Positions 1 through 6,991 are shown, numbered from the stretch's first letter. The stretch: 16,392 nt of DNA from CAZIWW01 sp964543275 (GCA_964543275.1 CAZIWW010000018.1:1-16392), one strand, 5' to 3'. Translations and numbers: made by a program. The notes: generated by a model not told the origin, from the sequence alone.

Positions 1-75
1 CTGAAAAAATATAATCCCGACTTAAAAATATACGGGTTATACGGGGGCGACTTAATTAGAATAATAAACTCTTAG
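1..75 (+). CDS. C-terminal end of an unidentified protein (cut by window edge)
   Basis: An open frame runs in from the window edge and stops at TAG 73-75, giving 24 residues that end in GLYGGDLIRIINS. The next gene starts 7 bases later, so the two are probably co-transcribed. The fragment is too short to assign to a family. A role in sugar metabolism or glycan assembly is suggested only by the neighbouring carbohydrate deacetylase. Confidence 0.5.
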   Translation: MKKYNPDLKIYGLYGGDLIRIINS

Positions 76-82
76 AAAAGCA

Positions 83-742
83 ATGAGTGATTTCAAGCGA
101 GGAAAGCTGATTATAAACGCCGATGATTACGGACTGTCCGATAAATTCAATAAGGGTATTATAGAGTTAGCGGATAAAAAAATCATTAGCAGTACGTCGG
201 TGTTAATAGATGAACAATATATTAATCCAGAAGGTATTATGAGACATTCCGCTTCAATCGGCCTACATCTAAACATATCCGACAGCTTGAAAAAATCGGG
301 AATCGAAAGGGAGATAAAAAGACAAATAAAAAAATTTGAGATATTATTTGGAAAGCCGCCTTCTCATTTAGATGGACATAACAATTGTCACCTACTTCCA
401 CGAATTTTTCCAAAAGTGCTTAAAGTAGCCAAGAGACACAACTTGCCAGTCCGGTCAACTAATAACAAAAATCGAGACGCAATAAAAAAAGCCGGAATAA
501 AAACACCTTCTCGGCTTGTGTGGTGGAACATTAAATATAAACATATCTTATTTCGAGACTTGCGCGAGAAATGCCAAGGCGCTACGGAACTTCTCTGCCA
601 TCCTGGATATTACGACCCCAAATCAAAAGCAAATTACAATAGACAAAGAGAGAAAGAGTTAACTATTTTAAAAAGTAAAGAATTTAAGAAATTAATTGAA
701 AGCCTTACGCTTATAAATTACCATGAGCTTAGAGAGCTCTAA
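83..742 (+). CDS. ChbG/YdjC-like carbohydrate deacetylase
   Basis: Probable metal-dependent deacetylase of the YdjC/ChbG family, which removes acetyl groups from N-acetylated sugars. The 219-residue product shows the family motifs in order: INADDYGLS at residues 11-19 (Asp pair 14-15), GLHLN at 60-64, HLDGHNNCH at 95-103 and the C-terminal CHPGYYD at 172-178. Aspartate and histidines in these motifs normally hold the metal. The protein is somewhat shorter than the usual 230-290 residues, but all motif blocks are present. No signal peptide or membrane segment is visible, so it should be cytoplasmic. It starts 7 bases after the upstream frame and has no clear ribosome binding site. The true substrate is unknown; in this setting a precursor of a surface glycan is as likely as chitobiose. 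Family confidence is high, substrate confidence low. Confidence 0.85.
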   Translation: MSDFKRGKLIINADDYGLSDKFNKGIIELADKKIISSTSVLIDEQYINPEGIMRHSASIGLHLNISDSLKKSGIEREIKRQIKKFEILFGKPPSHLDGHNNCHLLPRIFPKVLKVAKRHNLPVRSTNNKNRDAIKKAGIKTPSRLVWWNIKYKHILFRDLREKCQGATELLCHPGYYDPKSKANYNRQREKELTILKSKEFKKLIESLTLINYHELREL

Positions 743-1093
743 AGCCGAGAAGAATATTCCCGACGCTCCAGCGCGACAGCCCTCAACAACAAACGGCATA
801 AAGCGCTAAAGATTAGTTTGTTTTGCCAGCTCAAAGAAAGGTAAATCCAATACTCTTAAACCTACCTTGAATGGAGTCTGGAATGATTGTACTTGAATTT
901 TCAGAGGAATAACTTACAAAATTCCAGGAGTTTGCTTTATAAAGAATATTGTTTACGGAGAATAAAACATCAGCATTTGGAGGGCAATGAGAGGTAATTC
1001 ATAAGAAGAGAAAAGACTTTTAGCAGAAAAAACGATCCAGCAAATCCCAGACACATTTGGATGCTGGAACAGCTTAGCATCACAGACGATGAC
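743..1093. other. Gene-poor spacer with a possible decayed coding remnant
   Basis: About 400 bases between the deacetylase and the PBP gene hold no convincing gene, tRNA or repeat. Short open frames end in stops: a 13-codon frame at 871-912, and a 38-codon frame at 998-1114 with an ATG at 1061 that ends in LSITDDDLANLEE. The latter has protein-like composition but no proper start and overlaps the promoter of the next gene. It may be the remnant of a decayed gene or a small protein. The last part of the gap holds the PBP promoter. Confidence 0.35.
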
Positions 1094-1122
1094 TTGGCAA
1101 ATTTAGAAGAATAATTTAAAAT
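1094..1122 (+). promoter_or_regulatory. Sigma70-type promoter of the class A PBP gene
   Basis: TTGGCA at 1094-1099 and TAAAAT at 1117-1122 are separated by exactly 17 bases, close to the sigma70 consensus. Transcription would start near 1129, only about 17 bases before the ATG at 1146. The leader is therefore very short and has no Shine-Dalgarno sequence. Confidence 0.5.
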
Positions 1123-1145
1123 AACGGGACGATTGTTTTCTCGCT

Positions 1146-3377
1146 ATGCAAAATACTCTTGTCGACAATACTAAACAAGCATTAAAAAAGCGCAAGAGGC
1201 GCTGGTTCAAGAAGTTTCTTGTTGTTGGGCTTTGGCTTTTTGCCTTTGGCTCGCTTTCCGCGATTGGCGTCTTCGCCTATTTTGCTAAAGACCTGCCTAG
1301 TCCCGGTAAAATTAACCGGCGGCAGGTGGTGGAATCAACTAAAATCTTCGATCGAACCGGAGAGCATCTGCTTTACGAAATTCACGGCGAGGAGAAAAGA
1401 ACTCTTATCCCTTTTTCCGAAATGTCTGACGTAACCAAAGCGGCTACTATCGCCGTTGAAGATCAAAATTTCTATCAACATCGCGGCATTCATTTTCGAG
1501 CCATTGCCCGAGCGGCTATCTATGATATTTTAGGTCGAAGCGTCAGTCAAGGCGGCTCAACCATCACCCAACAACTTATTAAAAACACGGTGCTTACTCC
1601 CGAGCGAACTTTTACTCGAAAAGCAAAAGAGGTTATTCTAGCTGTCGAGCTGGAACATAAGTTTTCCAAAGACCAGATTTTAGAAATGTATCTAAATGAA
1701 ATTCCTTACGGATCAAACGCTTACGGCATCCAAGCCGCCGCTCAAACCTTTTTCGGCAAAGACGCCAAAAATCTAACTCTGGCCGAAGCCGCTCTTTTAT
1801 CCGCTCTCCCAAAGGCCCCGACTTATTTTTCTCCTTATGGAACGCACCAAGACGAATTAAAATACCGCCAGGAATACATTTTGGACCAAATGGCCAGCTT
1901 GGGATACATAACCCCAAAACAAGCCAAAGAAGCTAAAGAGATTGATATACTGTCAAAAATTAAGCCTTTCCAAGAAAATATCCGAGCTCCTCATTTTGTG
2001 CTCTATGTAAAAGAGCAGTTAGTGAACAGATATGGAGAACAGCAAGTTGAAGAGGGGGGAATGAGAGTCTATACTACTTTAGATTGGGAAAAGCAAAAAA
2101 TGGCTGAAGAGACAGTTAAAAAATGGGTTGAGATAAACAATAAAAAATATCGAGCCACTAACGCAGCTTTAACTGCCATCGATCCTAAAACCGGCCAAAT
2201 TCTAGCTATGGTCGGTTCTAAAGATTATTTTGATAAATCTATTGATGGCAATGTTAACGTGGCTATCCGCGACCGTCAGCCTGGATCGTCCTTTAAGCCC
2301 TATGTTTACGCCACCGCCTTTAAAAAGGGCTATACGCCAGACACAATTCTTTTCGATGTAAAAACCAATTTTGGGACAAAAAAGAAGGCTTACATCCCAA
2401 AAAACTACGATGGAAAAAACAGAGGTCCGGTAAAAATAAAGGAGGCCCTAGCTATGTCTCTTAACATCCCAGCCGTCAAGACTCTTTACTTAGCAGGCAT
2501 TAACAACTCCATAAACACCGCCCAATCTATGGGAATCACCTCCCTGCAAAACAGAGATCGCTATGGACTCTCTCTTGTTCTTGGAGGTGGAGAGATAAAA
2601 CTACTTGACCATACAGCCGCTTTTGGTGTATTTGCCACCGGCGGCATTCGCTATGATAAAGCCGCCATTCTGAAAATTGAAGACGCTGACGGAAAAGTCA
2701 TTGAACAACATAAGAACCCCAAAGGAGAAAGAGTTTTAAGCCAAGACATCTGCGCTCAAATAAGCGCTATCCTTTCTAATAATAAATTGCGCGCGCCCGC
2801 TTTCGGATCCAGCAACGCTCTTCGTTTCGACGACAGGCCAGTGGCTGCCAAAACTGGAACCACCAACGAATTTCGCGACGCTTGGACAGTCGGCTACACC
2901 CCTTCTCTGGCGGTAGGCGTATGGACCGGAAACAATAATAACTCGCCTATGGCCGCTGGAGCCGCTGGAGCTAATGTAGCCGCCCCGCTTTGGCGAGAGT
3001 TTATGGAAAAAGCTCTAGTCAACACGGCAGTTGAAGAATTTCCAGAGCCCAAGACCGCAAAGACCGGCAAAGCTGTATTAGACGGCAAAGTAATTGGCGA
3101 AGAAAAAGAGATTAAAGTTTGTAAAATCAGCAAACGAAAATACTGTCTAGCTAACGACAGCTGTCCTAAAGACAGAAAGAGAGAAAAAAAATACTTTTCG
3201 GCCCATTCCATTCTCTATTGGGTGGATAAAGACAATCCGCGAGGAGACATTCCTAGAAAACCCCAGAAGGATCCTCAATTTTCCAATTGGGAGAGAGGCA
3301 TAGAGAAATGGGCCGAGAAAAAAGGACTAAATATCCAAAAGCCCGCTGAAGAATGCAAAGAAGAAGATTTTGACTAA
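1146..3377 (+). CDS. Class A penicillin-binding protein (PBP1A type), transglycosylase and transpeptidase
   Basis: Bifunctional peptidoglycan synthase: it polymerises lipid II into glycan strands and cross-links the peptides on the outer face of the membrane. The 743 residues run as a basic cytoplasmic tail, a membrane anchor (about 24-47), the GT51 transglycosylase domain (about 70-245) and the transpeptidase domain (about 335-620). GT51 motifs are EDQNFYQHRGI with catalytic Glu105, QGGSTITQQ from 135, and the helix around MYLNEIPYG. All three transpeptidase motifs are intact: SSFK with Ser381 and Lys384, SLN at 438-440, and KTGTT at 569-573. A charged C-terminal tail of about 100 residues carries Cys659, Cys667, Cys673 and Cys737 and is not part of the catalytic fold. 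The gene has its own promoter and converges on the DciA-like gene. It shows that the organism makes peptidoglycan. Confidence 0.95.
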   Translation: MQNTLVDNTKQALKKRKRRWFKKFLVVGLWLFAFGSLSAIGVFAYFAKDLPSPGKINRRQVVESTKIFDRTGEHLLYEIHGEEKRTLIPFSEMSDVTKAATIAVEDQNFYQHRGIHFRAIARAAIYDILGRSVSQGGSTITQQLIKNTVLTPERTFTRKAKEVILAVELEHKFSKDQILEMYLNEIPYGSNAYGIQAAAQTFFGKDAKNLTLAEAALLSALPKAPTYFSPYGTHQDELKYRQEYILDQMASLGYITPKQAKEAKEIDILSKIKPFQENIRAPHFVLYVKEQLVNRYGEQQVEEGGMRVYTTLDWEKQKMAEETVKKWVEINNKKYRATNAALTAIDPKTGQILAMVGSKDYFDKSIDGNVNVAIRDRQPGSSFKPYVYATAFKKGYTPDTILFDVKTNFGTKKKAYIPKNYDGKNRGPVKIKEALAMSLNIPAVKTLYLAGINNSINTAQSMGITSLQNRDRYGLSLVLGGGEIKLLDHTAAFGVFATGGIRYDKAAILKIEDADGKVIEQHKNPKGERVLSQDICAQISAILSNNKLRAPAFGSSNALRFDDRPVAAKTGTTNEFRDAWTVGYTPSLAVGVWTGNNNNSPMAAGAAGANVAAPLWREFMEKALVNTAVEEFPEPKTAKTGKAVLDGKVIGEEKEIKVCKISKRKYCLANDSCPKDRKREKKYFSAHSILYWVDKDNPRGDIPRKPQKDPQFSNWERGIEKWAEKKGLNIQKPAEECKEEDFD

Positions 3378-3468
3378 ATAAACAAAACATTTTGACAGAA
3401 TCTTTCACCTCTCTAGCATCGTCGGCAACCACTGTCAGCATTCTGCTAAGCCCCAGAACTCTGCATAT

Positions 3469-3780
3469 CTAGCCGGAGGCAATTCTTATTTCTCCAACCA
3501 CATTTCTTTTAAAGATATGGTTGATTTTTTTTATAATCGCCTCTCGCCTTAACCATAATTCGCTACCTACAGTTGAATGCGAAACTTTTATCCATAGAGT
3601 TCCATTTTTTAAAAAAGTCTCTTTAACGCCTTCTCCGGCTAAGCCGCCTAATTCTTCCTGAATCGCGTCAAAAAAGACCTTCGCAATTATTTTCTCGTCC
3701 AACGCTCTGCCGTCGCCCGCCGCCGCGGAAACATACCCAGCCGCATTCCTATCCCTAAAAAAGTCTTTTAACTGCTTCAT
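3469..3780 (-). CDS. DUF721 / DciA-like protein, putative replicative helicase loader
   Basis: Small 103-residue protein of the DUF721 family, to which DciA belongs; DciA helps place the replicative helicase DnaB at the origin in many bacteria that lack DnaC/DnaI. The family core lies at about residues 54-101: LWIKVSHSTVGSELWL followed by a run with I-x-K-I-N, matching the family pattern of a strand, an acidic/leucine segment and an Asn-containing helix. The N-terminal part is less conserved. The gene lies 28 bases downstream of dnaN on the same strand, so it is probably co-transcribed with it. This is the place where recF, DUF721 and gyrB follow dnaN in, for example, actinobacteria; recF is missing here. 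Family assignment is good. The helicase-loading role is inferred from DciA and from the origin context. Confidence 0.75.
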   Translation of the reverse strand: MKQLKDFFRDRNAAGYVSAAAGDGRALDEKIIAKVFFDAIQEELGGLAGEGVKETFLKNGTLWIKVSHSTVGSELWLRREAIIKKINHIFKRNVVGEIRIASG

Positions 3781-3808
3781 TAAAACTAAAAAGTTAATAC
3801 CCGCTATG

Positions 3809-4963
3809 TTAACTTTTAATAGGCATTATGATATGCAAATAGTCATCTTTAATTTTTCCTTCGCTAGCAATCTCCTTGAAAATCACCGGACCAAAAGCGT
3901 CGTTAAAACCAATGAAAACACTTGGGGATGAGATAACATTTAAAGCGTCGAGAATATAGCGGCTATTAAAGGCGATTTCGCTGTCGCTCTTGACATTGGC
4001 GCGGCAGTTTATTTCCGACGCGTTTTCTCCAGTCTCAAGCGATTGAGCTAGAATCGTCATTTTATTTTTTTCTTTTTTAATTTCTACTTTAATTTCCCGA
4101 TTTTTGCTATCAGAAAAAATGCTAGCCAATTTAACCACTCTAATAAATTCCTCCCTTTTAACCAAGACGTTCGAGGAAAACTTTTTTGGAATAACTAGTC
4201 TGTATTCTGGATATTTACCATCAATCAATCTTGAAACAAATAAAATGTCGTCGTCTATTTTAAAGAAAATCTGGTTCTCTCCGAGAAAAATCTTTAACTT
4301 ATCGTTTGGAGAAGTAATATTTCTAAGAACTTCTACTAATGTTCTGGCAGGAACAATAATAGTGTTATTTCTAACTAGAAATCTCTTGTAGTCCTCAAAG
4401 ATATTATTTTTCTCCAACTTAATCACAGATTCAGCCAACCGGAAACTGTCGGTGGCAGCCAAAACTAGCTTTTCTTCTAAAAAGGTAATTAATACTCCAG
4501 TTAACTCTTGTCTCGCTTCAGATGTAGCAACGCATGGTAAAATCTTATTTACTTTTTCTTGAAACTCCGCGCTATTAATTTCTATCAAGGCTTGTGTATG
4601 CGGCTTAGGGATTAAAGGAAAATCTTTCGCGCTTACTCCTTTTATAACCGCCTTATTTCCATGACAGGTTATAAAAAGAGAATTGTCTTTAGTCTCAATA
4701 ATCACCTTTCCCTCTTTATCCAACTGCCCTAAAAAACCACCTATAATTCTCCCGGGTATAGCAATTTTTCCTTCCCTTTCAACTTTAGCTCTAGTTTTGC
4801 AAGTTACTCCTATTTCTAGATTAGTAGAGGAAATTTCCAATCCTCCTTTTTTCGCTTCTAAATGAATATTGGAAAGAATTGGCAATGTTAAGTTCTTTCC
4901 AATTATTCTCTCGGCGCTCATTATTCCTTTTTTTAAGTTGTCTAATAAACAAGTGATTTTCAT
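3809..4963 (-). CDS. dnaN: DNA polymerase III beta subunit (sliding clamp)
   Basis: Ring-shaped clamp that tethers the replicative polymerase to DNA. The 384-residue length fits the family (about 366-385). Diagnostic segments are an N-terminal MKITCLLDNL-type strand, ILSNIHLEA and ISSTNLEIGV in domain 1, LVLAATDSFRLAE in domain 2, FVSRLIDGKYPEYRLVIP before domain 3, and the C-terminal HIIMPIKS matching the usual I-M-P ending that helps form the peptide-binding pocket. It lies between dnaA and the DciA-like gene on the minus strand, the standard dnaA-dnaN order. The start has no Shine-Dalgarno sequence; the upstream spacer is the candidate oriC. Confidence 0.95.
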   Translation of the reverse strand: MKITCLLDNLKKGIMSAERIIGKNLTLPILSNIHLEAKKGGLEISSTNLEIGVTCKTRAKVEREGKIAIPGRIIGGFLGQLDKEGKVIIETKDNSLFITCHGNKAVIKGVSAKDFPLIPKPHTQALIEINSAEFQEKVNKILPCVATSEARQELTGVLITFLEEKLVLAATDSFRLAESVIKLEKNNIFEDYKRFLVRNNTIIVPARTLVEVLRNITSPNDKLKIFLGENQIFFKIDDDILFVSRLIDGKYPEYRLVIPKKFSSNVLVKREEFIRVVKLASIFSDSKNREIKVEIKKEKNKMTILAQSLETGENASEINCRANVKSDSEIAFNSRYILDALNVISSPSVFIGFNDAFGPVIFKEIASEGKIKDDYLHIIMPIKS

Positions 4964-4988
4964 AAAGTTTGCTTAAGATTAATTTTAC

Positions 4989-5000
4989 TTATTGTTATTA
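4989..5000 (-). promoter_or_regulatory. DnaA-trio-like repeat near the proposed unwinding site
   Basis: Read on the minus strand the sequence is TAA TAA CAA TAA. It starts 13 bases beyond the DnaA box at 5014-5022, with CC at the near end of the spacer. DnaA trios in Bacillus are repeats of TAG or TAA placed after the last DnaA boxes, where DnaA loads onto single strands. In such AT-rich DNA the match could arise by chance. Confidence 0.3.
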
Positions 5001-5013
5001 GGAATAAATAATT

Positions 5014-5022
5014 TGTGGAAAA
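5014..5022 (-). promoter_or_regulatory. DnaA box TTTTCCACA
   Basis: Exact match to TTWTNCACA on the minus strand, on the dnaN side of the spacer and next to the AT-rich segment that is the best candidate for initial unwinding. Confidence 0.6.
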
Positions 5023-5147
5023 GTGATTATTGTTTAATTATTTGAGGTTATAGTATTGTAGGAAAGTTGTGAATTAGCGGTGAGTTGTGCGATATGTATG
5101 TTGTGAATATAAAAAGCAGAAATTTTTGTGATTGGTTTTTATTCATC

Positions 5148-5156
5148 TTTTCCACA
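5148..5156 (+). promoter_or_regulatory. DnaA box TTTTCCACA
   Basis: Exact match to TTWTNCACA on the plus strand in the dnaA-dnaN spacer; same nine bases as the boxes at 5014 and 5204, which argues for a shared preferred form. Confidence 0.6.
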
Positions 5157-5203
5157 AGTTGTTGTTTGGTGGTCGTTATGATTTTAAAAAGGTTATCACT
5201 AGC

Positions 5204-5212
5204 TTTTCCACA
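5204..5212 (+). promoter_or_regulatory. DnaA box TTTTCCACA
   Basis: Exact match to TTWTNCACA on the plus strand, close to the end of dnaA. A partial box TTATCCAAG follows a few bases further on (5215-5223). Confidence 0.6.
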
Positions 5213-5250
5213 AATTATCCAAGATAGAGCGATTAAAGACTTTAAAAAAA

Positions 5251-6648
5251 CTAATTATTGTAAATTTTTCCCCTAATCATATTTATTTCCTGTTCTAATA
5301 AATCATCTTGCTCAATCTCCTTATTTATTTTCTCGTAAGCATGCATGGCAGTGGTGTGGTCTCTTCCGCCTAATTGTTCGCCAATACTAGGATAAGACGC
5401 TTGAAGCTCATTGCGCATGAGATACATAGCTACTTGTCTTGGTTTAACTATATCTTTTCTTCTACAACGATTGGTTAAGTCTTGACAGTTAATGTCATAA
5501 AAGTCGGCAACGGCCTGAATAATTTGTTTGAAGTTTACTCCCCTTCTTTTGCCCGAGTTGATAATATCTCCTAATATTTTCTTTACATTATTTAAGGTAG
5601 GCTCTATTTGTTTTAATTCACAGGAAACAGCTATCCTACTCAAGGCGCCCTCTAGCTCGCGAACATTGTTTTGTATGTTAACGGCAATGTAATAAGGAAC
5701 ATTGCTGGATAGCTTAAGGTCTTTTTCTTCCGCCTTCTGCTCTATAATAGCAATCCTGGTTTCGAGGTCCGGGCGAGAGATGTCAGCTATCATTCCTCCC
5801 TCAAAGCGGGAACGCAGTCTTTCTTCAAGTGTAGCTATGGCTTTGGGAGGACGATCGCTGCTTAATACGATTTGTTTGTTGAGTTGGTAAAGAGTGTTAA
5901 AAATGTGGAAAAATTCTTCCTGGGTTCTTTCTTTACCGGCGATAAACTGAATGTCGTCGATAAGCAAAAGGTCAGCCTCGAGGTAGGGCTTTTTAAATTC
6001 CCTGATCTTTTGACTTTTTACCATATCAACGAAATCGTTAGTGAATCTTTCGGCGGTGGAATAAACGATTCTCGCGGAAGGATTTCTGGCGATTATTGAA
6101 TTGCCTACGGATTGAAGCAAGTGAGTTTTGCCGAGTCCTACTCCTCCATAAATAAAGAGAGGGTTATAGATTTTTCCTGGAGTTTGAGAAACAGCTTCGC
6201 AGGCGGCCTTAGCCAGCTCGTTGTTGGCGCCTACCACAAAGCTTTCAAAGTTATAGCGTGGGTTTAAGCTGATTTGACCAATGTCGAAGCCCGAGGCATC
6301 AGCTCGGCGGTCGATGGCGGCTTTTCCAGCTGTCGCGTTAAGGTGGAGCGATGATCGGTCGACTGGTGGCTGGCCGACGCTTTTTTTAAAGGGGACTTTT
6401 TTGCCTGTTGCCACAACGCAGGATATCTCCGTGATATCTTTCCGGAAGTTTTTTAAAGCTCGCAGGACGTTTAGATTAAATTTATTTTCCAGCCATTCTT
6501 TAGCGAAGCCGTTGGGCACCTCTATAACAACGCAACCCTTATTAATAGATAGGATAGAAGTATTTTTAAACCATGTGGTAAAGCTGGCTGGAGAGAGAGT
6601 AAGTTCTATTTCTCCCAAGGCTGCCTGCCAAAGTTCTTTATTAGTCAT
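5251..6648 (-). CDS. dnaA: Chromosomal replication initiator DnaA
   Basis: AAA+ initiator that binds DnaA boxes, forms an ATP filament and opens the origin. All four domains are visible in 465 residues: domain I (about 1-80, starting NKELWQAALGEIE), a short variable domain II linker (about 85-128), domain III with NPLFIYGG, Walker A GGVGLGKT at 168-175 and Walker B LLLIDDIQF at 227-235, the RLRSRF element near 278, and domain IV (from about 365) with KPRQVAMYLMR and the DnaA signature GGRDHTTAMHAYEKI at 427-441. The start is the ATG at 6646-6648, about 19 bases after a predicted start of transcription, without a Shine-Dalgarno sequence. It is divergent from rpmH. One TTTTCCACA match lies inside the gene (5904-5912), where it encodes FFHI and may be chance. 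Confidence 0.97.
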   Translation of the reverse strand: MTNKELWQAALGEIELTLSPASFTTWFKNTSILSINKGCVVIEVPNGFAKEWLENKFNLNVLRALKNFRKDITEISCVVATGKKVPFKKSVGQPPVDRSSLHLNATAGKAAIDRRADASGFDIGQISLNPRYNFESFVVGANNELAKAACEAVSQTPGKIYNPLFIYGGVGLGKTHLLQSVGNSIIARNPSARIVYSTAERFTNDFVDMVKSQKIREFKKPYLEADLLLIDDIQFIAGKERTQEEFFHIFNTLYQLNKQIVLSSDRPPKAIATLEERLRSRFEGGMIADISRPDLETRIAIIEQKAEEKDLKLSSNVPYYIAVNIQNNVRELEGALSRIAVSCELKQIEPTLNNVKKILGDIINSGKRRGVNFKQIIQAVADFYDINCQDLTNRCRRKDIVKPRQVAMYLMRNELQASYPSIGEQLGGRDHTTAMHAYEKINKEIEQDDLLEQEINMIRGKIYNN

Positions 6649-6673
6649 AGTTAGCTAAACCTAAGCGCTTTTC

Positions 6674-6682
6674 ATTATAACA
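6674..6682 (-). promoter_or_regulatory. Extended -10 promoter of dnaA
   Basis: On the minus strand the bases read TGTTATAAT, an extended -10 element (TGn followed by perfect TATAAT). No convincing -35 is seen at 17 bases, which is usual for extended -10 promoters. Transcription would start near 6667, about 19 bases before the dnaA ATG. The DnaA-like sites at 6710-6741 lie just upstream, where bound DnaA could affect this promoter. Confidence 0.5.
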
Positions 6683-6709
6683 CACACGCAAGCTAGGACA
6701 TAAGACAAT

Positions 6710-6741
6710 TGTTGATAAGTCTGTTGAAAACCTGTTGAAAT
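6710..6741 (-). promoter_or_regulatory. Three phased DnaA-like sites upstream of dnaA
   Basis: On the minus strand three near-identical nonamers occur: TTATCAACA (6710-6718), TTTTCAACA (6722-6730) and ATTTCAACA (6733-6741). Their starts are 12 and 11 bases apart, close to one helical turn. TTATCAACA and TTTTCAACA differ from TTWTNCACA at one position (A for C at base 6), and ATTTCAACA at two. Their place just upstream of the dnaA -10 suggests autoregulation or a secondary origin site. Confidence 0.45.
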
Positions 6742-6785
6742 AATAAAGAACTATTAAAATTATATCAAGTTTATCCTTAATAAGA

Positions 6786-6814
6786 TTGACCGCATTGCTT
6801 TTTATTGATACAAT
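6786..6814 (+). promoter_or_regulatory. Sigma70-type promoter of rpmH
   Basis: TTGACC at 6786-6791 and TACAAT at 6809-6814 are 17 bases apart, each one base from consensus. Transcription would start near 6821, about 36 bases before the rpmH ATG. This is the strongest promoter in the window and fits a highly expressed ribosomal protein gene; it may also serve rnpA, yidC and jag. Confidence 0.65.
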
Positions 6815-6831
6815 CTAAAGCGATTGGACTA

Positions 6832-6844
6832 ATGTTTTAAACAT
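6832..6844. promoter_or_regulatory. Palindrome in the rpmH leader
   Basis: ATGTTTTAAACAT is a perfect inverted repeat (six-base arms around one base) about 11 bases after the predicted rpmH transcription start. It is followed by a direct repeat of CATCGA (6842-6847 and 6850-6855) just before the ATG. An operator or a weak leader hairpin is possible; no regulator is known from this sequence. Confidence 0.25.
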
Positions 6845-6856
6845 CGACGCATCGAG

Positions 6857-6991
6857 ATGAAAAGAACTTATCAGCCCAAAAAAAAGAGAAGAGCGAAGAG
6901 ACATGGCTTTAGAAAGCGCAGACGGACTAAGAAAGGGTCTAATGTTTTAAAGAAACGACGACAAAAGGGCAGGAAGAGGCTGGCTGTTTAG
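6857..6991 (+). CDS. rpmH: Ribosomal protein L34
   Basis: Short gene of 44 codons. The product starts MKRTYQPKKKRR and ends LKKRRQKGRKRLAV, matching L34 of the large ribosomal subunit from end to end, including the invariant MKRTYQP start and the HGFRKR segment. The protein is almost half Lys and Arg, as expected for a small rRNA-binding protein. The ATG at 6857 is fixed by this N-terminus. It is driven by a strong promoter and divergent from dnaA, the normal arrangement at bacterial origins, with rnpA next downstream. Confidence 0.97.
   Translation: MKRTYQPKKKRRAKRHGFRKRRRTKKGSNVLKKRRQKGRKRLAV

Larger units (their letters stand above)
4964..5250. other. oriC: Candidate chromosomal replication origin (oriC) in the dnaA-dnaN spacer
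   Basis: This AT-rich spacer of 287 bases between dnaA and dnaN holds three perfect matches to the DnaA box pattern TTWTNCACA, all TTTTCCACA: 5014-5022 on the minus strand, and 5148-5156 and 5204-5212 on the plus strand. Beyond the first box, on the minus strand, lies a trio-like run TAATAACAATAA (4989-5000) inside very AT-rich DNA. This resembles the DnaA-trio elements of the Bacillus unwinding region. Gene context (dnaA, dnaN, rpmH, rnpA, yidC, jag) is the classic origin neighbourhood. GC skew was not computed. Confidence 0.7.

Noticed and set aside
3378..3468. Possible bidirectional terminator between the PBP and DciA-like genes
   Set aside because: Complementary pieces (TGACAG/CTGTCA and CAGAAT/ATTCTG) are far apart and compete with each other, and no T-run follows.
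5085..5276. 63-codon frame across the dnaA-dnaN spacer
   Set aside because: It overlaps the end of dnaA and the DnaA boxes, has no family-like sequence and no ribosome binding site; the spacer reads as an origin.
5904..5912. TTTTCCACA DnaA box inside dnaA
   Set aside because: It encodes conserved residues of DnaA (FFHI) and stands alone, so chance is the simpler explanation.
6281..6658. 125-codon plus-strand frame opposite the dnaA start
   Set aside because: It lies wholly antisense to domains I and II of dnaA and its composition reflects the reverse complement of that gene.
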